The notes under the pieces were generated by a model. It ran no database searches. It worked only from the letters and a program-made list of their open reading frames with translations, and was not told the DNA's origin. From an uncultured Atopobiaceae bacterium (lineage in GTDB: Bacteria > Actinomycetota > Coriobacteriia > Coriobacteriales > Atopobiaceae): a stretch of 23,041 bases of DNA. Positions within the stretch are counted from its first letter, which is position 1. Every line of letters starts with the position of its first letter. Shown piece by piece: positions 1 to 9,400 of the stretch. Location: positions 1 through 23,041 of the forward strand of contig CALUJT010000006.1 in NCBI GenBank assembly GCA_944321005.1, in the 5' to 3' direction. The position numbers and the translations under genes are program-made.

Positions 1-35
1 GTCTACTTTTTGAACACGAGGGGGGAGGGACCTCT

Positions 36-386
36 ATGGTGCCTGAGCTGCAGATTCTCGAGGAGGGGCACCCCGCTGCGGATGCCTGTGACCAACTCTC
101 GGTTGAGGCTCCCTGCACCCCGGGGAAGCGGGGTCCCAAGCGCAGGCGCTTCACCAAGACGCAGGAGTCCATCCTGCGCTACCTCGCGGGCGAGACGGCC
201 CTCAACGGCGGCGTGAGCTGCACCAAGCAGCAGCTCGCCGATCTTCTGGGCAGAAACGTCAAGACCATCGACCGCTGCATGTCCGCCCTGCGCCGCCAGG
301 GCCTCGTGGAGGCCCAGACCAACTTCGACGAGAACGGCGCGCAGGTCTCCAATACCTATCGAGTGACCCTGACGAGCATCCCGTAG
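36..386 (+). CDS. Small winged-helix (HTH) DNA-binding protein
   Basis: This 116-residue protein is probably a transcription regulator. A basic stretch (about residues 29-38, RGPKRRRF) precedes a winged helix-turn-helix. Its helices run through TKTQESILRYLAG, TKQQLADLLGRNVKTIDRCM and SALRRQGLVEA, and the wing ends in QVSNTYRVT. That last motif is typical of HTH_36/MarR-like wing regions. The ATG at 36 follows a purine-rich Shine-Dalgarno stretch (gggggaggga, 21-30) at good spacing. No effector domain is visible. The stop lies 58 bases before the giant adhesin gene on the same strand, so the two may share a transcript and this protein may regulate it; that is inference only. Phage or plasmid replication proteins carry similar domains, so an accessory-element origin is possible. 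Confidence 0.75.
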   Translation: MVPELQILEEGHPAADACDQLSVEAPCTPGKRGPKRRRFTKTQESILRYLAGETALNGGVSCTKQQLADLLGRNVKTIDRCMSALRRQGLVEAQTNFDENGAQVSNTYRVTLTSIP

Positions 387-444
387 CGGGGGCTAGTCCA
401 ACACAGCGCAAACGCAGCAGGGGTTAGAGGAACGCAAAGGCAGG

Positions 445-3400
445 ATGGCTATGAGGAGTCGAATCGTAAGGGGACTGGCGGGCGCGGCGGCGGTGCTGCT
501 CGCCCTTGTGGTCGCAGGCGTTGCCGCGGGCGTGCCCGCACGCGCGGAGGGACAGGGCCCGATAAGCGTCATGGGCATACCGCAGGTGCAGACCGAGGAC
601 GGCACGCGCTCGGCGGAGCTGTCGGTCTCGTTTGAGGAAACAGCGGAAGAAGTTGCGGCAGCGCTGGTGGAGGTCTCGTTTGATGAGAACGAGGCCGCGG
701 CGCTGGACTTGGACGGGCAGCGCGTCTCCGTGGCGGATCTCGGCGGCGAGAAGGACGAGGGGGACGCAGGTGGCACGGAAGGCGCGCAGGGCATCCCCGA
801 TGCGGTTCTCGTCAAGAATTCCGATGGTTCTGCTGTACTGCGCCTTCTCGTCGAGAAGAACCAGGGCCCGCAGAATCGGACGCTCACGTTCTACGCGACG
901 GACAGCGACGTGAGGATCGACGTCAACCATAAGCACGTTCTCGCGAAGACATATACGACCTCGGGGGAACAGCCCGACCTGACGCGGGATGCCCTGCTTG
1001 ATGCCAGTGACGACAGCGTGACGATGCCCACGATGGAGGGCTTCGGCCTCATCGCCTTCACCGTGTACAAAGAGCTGCCCGCGGAGCTGATCGTGACGGC
1101 TCCGAAGGAAGCCGTTGCGATTGACGACGAGAACCCCGACGTCGACTTTAAGATTGACATCCAGAAATTCAACGGCGAGGAGGAGAGGAGCTACACCGTC
1201 GATATCGCCCTCCCCGAGGCCCTCATGCTGCCCGAGGGCGAGCTTGCCCTGAGGGACGATGGCAAGACCATCACCTGCGGCAATACCCGGATCGTCTCGC
1301 TCGGCCTTGTCGAAGGCGTGACCGCCTCTGACGTCGTGCGCACGGAGAGTGGCCTCTCCCTCACGCTCAGCGTCCAGTCCTCGAACCCCGCCCCCGTCGA
1401 CGCCGAGTACCACCAGCTCTCCCTCACCGTGAGCGGCGCCGCCCTCGTGCGCACGCCGGACGCCATCACCGATGCCGAGATGACCCTCTCCGTCACGCCG
1501 CCCGACGAGGATGCCGAGCCCGTCACCGCAACGGCAACCATCTCCGCTGCGGAGGCAGACGCCCCCGGCGAGGACGGCTGGGACGTCAAGCCTGTCGACG
1601 GCGAGACCACAACCCTCACGCAGGTGGTCTTCTGGGCGGACAACAACGACGAGGAGGGCGTACGCCCGACGCTCGGCTGGGGGAAGGGTCAGCTCGCCCC
1701 GCGCCTCTTCTTCACCATCGACGGCGTGAGGCGCGAGCTCACCCCCGAGACCTGCGAGCAGTTCGGCATGACCATGCCCGAAAACAAGTCCACTGACGGG
1801 CAGGTGTCCCTCGTGCTTCCCAGCAAGATTCACGAAGTGGACGGGAGCGACAACGAGAACCCGGGTTCCGTCAAGGACGTGACCTGGTCGATCGAGCCGC
1901 CCGCGGAGAGTGCGATTCCAGACACCTATTCCTTCGTCAACGTGACCGATGCCAACAAGGAGAGCTACCCCTCCGTGGTCGGGCGCACCGGCTGGTACTT
2001 CATGCTCCGCGAGGACTTCACCCTGACGCTCGACGTTCGCCAGGGCCTCGCCGATCCGCTGAGCAAGGAGAACGTCAGAGGTCTTCTCGGCAACTTCCAG
2101 TTCGAGTGGACCTATGGCGGCACCATGGAATCTGAGATGCTCGGAAACCTGCTGACGAACAGCAACGCGGAGCTTTCCTACGAGGGCGGCAAGGTCACCG
2201 TCACGGGGCTCTGGAAGTACAACGTGGACGGCACTCCCATCACCTATCGCATCATGGAGGCCCCGGAGGGGGAGGACGCCCCCGCGGACGGCAGGCTCGA
2301 CGGTTCCGTGGAGGCCGCGACCCTCGACGAGGATGACTGGTACCAGATCCACTACGTGAACAACGACGTCCCCAACTACGGCGACCGCACGGACGCCGTC
2401 TACAACGGCGGCACCCTGCGCCTGGTGCGTCAGGGCGAGACCACCTACAGCGCCACCAAGGTCTGGATGGACCCCCATAAGCAGGGCTATGAGGGAGACG
2501 GCCGACCGACGTCCTCGTTCACGCTCTATCGCTATCGCAACGGACAGTCCTACACCACGGCAACGCCCGTTCCCGACGTGACGGCAACCCTGGAATGGGT
2601 TGAGCCGGTCAACGAGGAGACGCTCGGTCACTGGGAGGTCGTCATCGAGGATGGTGAGGGCAACGTTGCCCAGCTCCCCGAGTACGACACCCAGGACGGC
2701 TACAGGTACATCTACGTTGTTCGCGAAACACTCTCGGGTAACAACGCAGGTGAGTACGAGCAGTTCTTCGGAGAGATAAATGTTGACGCGGACGGAAACG
2801 TAACGGAGACGCCCGACGACCTCAAAGAAGAGTGGGGCATCGACCAGCGCGAGGAGGGCAACGACTTCCTCTATAGCGGCGACACGCTCACCAACCGTCG
2901 CGAGAACATGGTGCCGGTTGCCGCTCAGAAGGTGTGGAAGGCTGCCTCTGCGCAGGACTCGCTCGAGGACCTTGTCGTGGAGCTCGAGCTTCAGTGCAGC
3001 GAGAAGTACTCGGACAATTCCCGAGTTTGGGAGAATGTTACGGATGACCAGGGCGAGCAGGTCAAGGGCTACATCTTCGACTTCTATGCCGAGAAGCGCG
3101 ATGACACCCTGGCTGATATGCCGAGTATGCCCAAATATCGCGCCAAGGCTGACGGAACCATGGTCGAGCTCGAGTATCGCTGGATTGAGACGGCGGTGTG
3201 GTCTGGCATTACGGCAAATACCACGCAGGAGGTTCGTGACGAAATCGCTCAGGATAAGGGTGTGAAGCACGAGGTCAGCTATTCCGATTCCGATAATGAC
3301 AAAAACAAGGGCACCGTCACAATTGGTAGCTATACCTACGCCGTTTCGAACGATAGGCCTGGTATCAACTCGTCCAGGGCAACCAACACGCTTGTGGACA

Positions 3401-6400
3401 CGCTGAGCTACACCGTCACAAAGACGTGGAACTCCGAGAGCATGAAAAAGCACCTGGTTACGATTCAGATATTCCAGGCACTGACCGGGGAGGACTTCGA
3501 CCTCGGGGAAGATCCCTACGTCACTTTTACAATGAACGAGAACGGCGTGCTGCAAAGCGAGGATAAGCACACTCCTGAAGGGGTGACGGTAGATCAGGGT
3601 GCGAACGACAGCTGGACGGCAGTCGTCAACAACCTTCCCCGCTACAACGAAGAGGGCCGCGCCTACGAATACCTTCTCCTGGAGAAGAACGGATTCCCCG
3701 TGTACGAGACATCCGTAGATGAGGACGGTAACTACACGACCAACGTAATTAACGGTGAAGGCGGAAAGGCCATCAGCTTCCTCGCGCGCAAGATTTGGCT
3801 TGACGAGAGCGATGTCCAGCACCGCGAGCCCGTGACGTTCACGGTACACAACCGTGCGACAAACGAGCCGCTCAAGCACGTAAACGGCGGCCTCTTTAAG
3901 TACACTCTGGGCGACGAAAAAAACCCGGGGTGGTATCTGGTCATTCGCATCGATGTGAACGATATCGATCAAGGCGACTTAAGTGAGGGTGATGAGGGGT
4001 ACGTCGACAGCGTCGATGACATCTATCTCGTTGAGACCGCTGTTGGTGAAAAATGGCAGGATATAAGCGAATATACAGATTATGATAAGCTATATGGGGA
4101 AGACCCTGCGATAATCGTGGGGACTGCCACTCACCATCGATACCAAGTCTCGTATGACTTCTTAGCTGAAGGTTCCGCTGGCGGTATCGAAGGCACCTTC
4201 ACCATCAGCAACCGACGCTTGGGCAACATCAACCTCACGGTCAACAAGACCTGGGTCGATGGTTCGGGTACCGTCGTGGGCAACCAGTCGCTGACGCCTG
4301 CCCAGCAGATTGCGCAGGAACTCAAGAATGTGTATAGGACCGAAGGCATCGTTCTCGCGCTTGCCTTCCGCCTTGAGCTTGTCGACGAGAATGCGGGAGA
4401 GATTACTTACACGGGACCGTTCAGTGACGAGGACACCGTCACGCTGGATGGCGGAGCCCCCGCTCCGATCTGCGGCGAGGACGGTGAAACTCCCGCCTCC
4501 TCCGAGCAGATAATCATTGGCCTCGAGAAGGGGGATGACGGGAGCCTAACGGATGTTATACGAGATAGCGCATACTTCTTCGGGCTGCCAAAGTACGACC
4601 AGTCCGGTAACACCGTTTCGTATACCGTTCGTGAGGTCTGGCTTAAGGTTGAGGGCAAAGGGGACAGCAGGAAGGTAACCGAGGTCTCGACAGAGGAGCT
4701 CAAGGGCTATTCGAGTGATCTGTATGACCTCTGGACGGACTACGTGGCGGAATCCGAGCTTATCTACATGCCCAACGTAGGTGACAAGTATCACAGCCTC
4801 GACGAACAGACGCTGAACGTGACTAATCGTAGGGCGGGTACCAAGACCGTTGTTTGGACCAAGCAATGGGTGGACGAGTATACGCAGGCCTCCAACCTCA
4901 GGCCCGATCTCTATCTTGACGTCTACCGGGTCGTACACGTCCCTGCCGGAGAGGACGATAAGGGCGACCGGCTTTACAAGCGTCAGATTCAGAAGGTGAA
5001 TAGCTCCGTTACCTGGGATATGGCCGATACGAACAGATGGACGGCAACGCTATCCAACGTTGCCAAGTACGACAGCTACGGATACGAAATCTTCTACTAC
5101 GCCGTCGAACGTACGGTCATGAGTGCTGGCGACTATGACTACCAGGCTGCCCAGTATTCTCTGGGCTCCGATAACACGTCCAAGAACCTAGGCACGCGCG
5201 ATGAGCCGGCCAACGATGCCACCATCCTCAGCGCGACGCCCGAGGGAGACGTAGGTGACCGCGGCGCCTACGACCTTCTCGTCCTGGGAACCTCGGGCGA
5301 GGATGACACGGTCGAGAGCGTCGAGTGGGCCAACTCTGCCGACCAGCCCCAGGGCATCGGTACGTTTGGCAGCACGAGCAGCTACCCCAAGTACGCGCTC
5401 GTGGAGGGTGGTACCTTCACCAACGAGCTGGACGAGGACTACACCATCGAGGGCGTCAAGTACTGGAACAGCCTTCCCAACAACTGGCCCGTGGAGCGCC
5501 TTCCCAAGGTGAAGTTCGAGGTGTATCGCACCCCGACGGGCGAGAAGCTTGCCGATGATGCTGATTCTGTCGCCACCCTGACGATTGACTCCAGCCAGTG
5601 GGCCGACCTCAAGAGCGGCGACCGCTATCGGTACCTCATCGAGTATACAGGCGATAACACGCTTTCCGTCGAGAACGGCGTGCTCGTGTGCAGGGGTAAG
5701 GAAGGCGAAACGCTCCTGCCGCGCTATGACGATAACGGGGCGCTCTATCAGTACAGCGTGAAGGAGGTCATCGACTGGACGGGCACGGACTTCAACGACA
5801 ATGACGATGAGGTGATTTTCAAGACCGCATCGAACGACTTCACCTTCACCAACACCTACAGCCCCACGACGGGCAGCATTGCGGTCAAGAAGTTCCTGCA
5901 CCTTCCGATGGACGAGAAAGGGGAGCCGGAGGCATACCCGGCGGTCACCTTTGAGCTGACGCGCGAGCGCAAGAAGGCGAACGGGTCCGGCTACGAGAAT
6001 GACCCGGCCTTTGCGAAGCAGACGAAGGTGCTGACCTCGGAGCAGGTCGAGAAGCTCTGGAACAAGGACGAAACGACGACCGCCGCCGTCAATGGCGGCG
6101 TGAATGAGGATGAGGGCTACGTCTACGGTATGCTCGTGTTCGATGACCTGCCGCTCTATGCTCCTGATGGGTTCGAGTATAAGTATGTCATCTGGGAGCG
6201 TACGGACTATCTCCAGGGCTATACCGCAACGTATGCCGAGGGGGATGCGAATAGTCCCGATGACGTGACCACTGAGTATGACTCGGAGACGGGCGTCACG
6301 GAACTCACGCCCTCCGTCATAGCCGATGGCGCCGTTGTGGCTCCGACGCTCACGTTCAAGGACCAGCAGCCTAATGATCCTGGGACCCATAAGGGTACAT

Positions 6401-9400
6401 GGACCGCTACCAAGACCTGGGAGGACTTCGACTTCGACTTCCGTCCGACTACAGGCGAATTCGCGAAACTTCTCATCATCGAGCGTTACGCGCCCGCTCA
6501 GGGCGGAATCGGTGGCGAGGGTGCCATCTATCCGATGGATATCACGGAGTGGTTCGATATCGAGGTGACAGGTGACGGCGACGGTGACTCCTGGACCATT
6601 ACGGTCACACCCAAACAGAACACGGTGCTTGAGAAGTACGCACCCAACGGCGCCGAGTGGCGCTATCGCCTCCGCGAGCCGCTGACCGATGGCAAGGACG
6701 GCGCCACACTCGGACGTCTTGAGCTCGATTCGAGCAATCCGAAGGCAGATAAGAACAACGTCTACACGCCCGATCAGTCCGACGGCATCTGGCCCACGGA
6801 GATTGGCTCGGAGGTGACGACGGGCAGCTTCGGCGAGCTCACGAACAGCACGCACTCGAAGGTCGACTACAAGAAGGTCTGGAAGGATGCCGAGGGCAAT
6901 GCCATAACCGAGGACTTCCTGGGCACCGAACTCAAGGTGACGTTCCAGTTGCAGGTTCGCGAGAAGCGAGGGAAAAACTTCACCAGCTGGGAGAACGCCG
7001 GCGAGAACGAGATTGTTAAGGCCGCTATGGACGAGAAATGGTCTGACACGGTCGAGCTTACTGACAGGGTCAATGCCGGTGATGACGCCTGGTCCGGGTT
7101 CTTCGACGGTCTGCCGGGCGTAGCAGGGGAAGCTGATGCAACCACCGGTCACAAAAGCTACGTCTTCCTGCTTTATCGCGTCGTGGAGACGTCGGTAAAG
7201 TACGGGGACGTGACGCAGGGCATTACCTACGATACGAAGAATGACAGCGGGCTTGGAAATGAATTCGACTACATAGTTAGTGCCAACACGGGCCTCGTGA
7301 GTTCGGCTTCGTTTGTGCGTACCAACAACCTGAGCACGTCCACCAACACGCTCGCCACCACCTCCGTCTCGGTGACCAAGGTGTGGGATGACGGAGGCAA
7401 CCAGTACTCCACGCGTTCCGGCGCGGATGGCCCCTGGACCTGGAGGGCCTGGTTCGTGCTCCAGCGCACCTCTGGCCAGGTGACGGAAGACTCCCAGTGG
7501 CAGAACGTCGCCGTGTTCGACGATCTCTACGGCAAGAACGGAGAGAGAGCCTCCTCCGATGACGGTAGGTGGTCGGCGACCATCTCCGGGCTGCCCACGG
7601 TGGATGCGAACAATGAGCCCTACACCTACCGCGTGCGCGAACTCGAGTACAAGGCGGATGGCTACAGTTCGGTCAATGACGTGGAGGATGCGGACATCGT
7701 GACCGATGTGTACGACAAGGACGGGTACTCCTACAGCACCACGTATGCCAGCGAGGACAACAGCTGGACGGTGACCAACTCTCTCGGTGATCAGGCCGTT
7801 GAGGCCGTCAAGGTCTGGAAGACGGGGAAGGAGAACGCGCCCGTCGCTTCGGTGGACTTCGAGCTCGAGTACAGCACCGATGGTGGAATCTCCTTTGAGG
7901 ACGTGCCCTTTGTGTCGCAGGCAACAAGGACCGCCAGCGAGCAGAACAATTGGAAGGTGAGCTGGACCGGCCTGCCCACGACCATAGAGGGCGAGAGCGT
8001 GACGTACCGCGTGGTCGAGAAGACCGGCACGGGATGGGTGCAGCTGGGCTCTCCGACTACGGTAGCGAATGGCAACACCACCACCTGGACGTTCACCAAC
8101 ACGATCTCCACGTCCTTCTCGGCAGAGAAGAAGTGGAATCCCTTCGTTGCCAACGGGTCGTATCCGGAAGCGACTTTCAGGCTCTATCGCGTGACGGATG
8201 TAACGAAGGTTGGGTCAACGACCGAGGGGGAGGCCGTTGGCAGCAGCGTGACGCTCGACGGCGCGGTTGACGGCACCGAAACCGCGGCGTGGAAGACGAC
8301 CTTCTCCAACCTGCCCAAGTACGATGCGAGCGACAATCTCTATCACTACTACGTGCTGGAGCTTGACGCTAGCGGCAACCCCGTCCCCCAGGACGGAGTC
8401 CTTGAGCTTGGCAACAGCCACTACATCGTTGGCTACGTGCACCAGGACAGCGGCACCGTCGTGACGAACACGGTTGCCGCGAGCACCGTCGCGGGAACCA
8501 AGACGTGGCTGGATGACGGCAACTCCGACGGCAAACGTCCCGGCAGCCTCACACTCACGCTTGAGCGCAGGCCTGAGGACAGCGGTGACGACGCGTGGGT
8601 GACGGTGAACGCCGAGCCCAGGTGGTGGAACACCGATACCGATACGGACTCGTGGAGCTATAGCTACGACGACCTGCCGCTCTATGACCCCGATGGCAAA
8701 CAGTACGAGTACCGGGTGACGGAGACCGTGCCGGAGGGGTACAAGCTGAAGGAGCAGGATAACTTCTACTTCACCAACGTCCGCGCGGGCACGGTGACGG
8801 TCAACGGCACCAAGACCTGGGCGGAGGGCACGCGTGCTCAGAGGCCCAAGTACATCGATCTCAAGCTGGAGCGCTCGACCGACGGCAAGACGTGGTCGGA
8901 GGTGACGGATGGCGCGCTCACGTGGGACAAGAGCGGCAACCCATGGTCCTTCTCGTTCAGCAACCTCGAGCAGTTTGACGATCGGGGCGTCCGTTACCAG
9001 TACCGCGTGACGGAAGACGGCGTGCCCGATGGCTACGAGGTCCTCGACAGTGCCAACACCGATTCCACCAAGAGCTACAACATCACCAACTACCAGCTCG
9101 GCGGAATCACGATCGAGAAGGAGGTCGCGGGTAACCTCGGCGAGCGCAACCGTGACTTCACCTTTACGGTCAAGCTGAGCGGCACCTCATATGCCGGCAC
9201 CAAGGCGGATGCCGTCAACGGCGAGTATGACGCCACGTTCACGGACGCGGACGGCGTGACGACGCAGGATACGGTGGCCTTCACCAACGGCGTCTCCGAG
9301 GAGCTTAGGCTCGCCGACGGCGAGTCCGTCTCCATCACCGGTCTGCCCGCGGGCCTTGGCTACGAGGTGACCGAGACGGAGGCCAACGAGAACGGCTATA

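Noticed and set aside
424..3972. Long open frame on the minus strand (1182 codons)
   Set aside because: It runs antisense to the clearly coding adhesin gene and its protein lacks recognisable domains. G+C-rich codon bias on the sense strand creates such open antisense frames.
5188..7152. Open minus-strand frame of 654 codons
   Set aside because: Antisense shadow of the adhesin modules; no start signal or domain.
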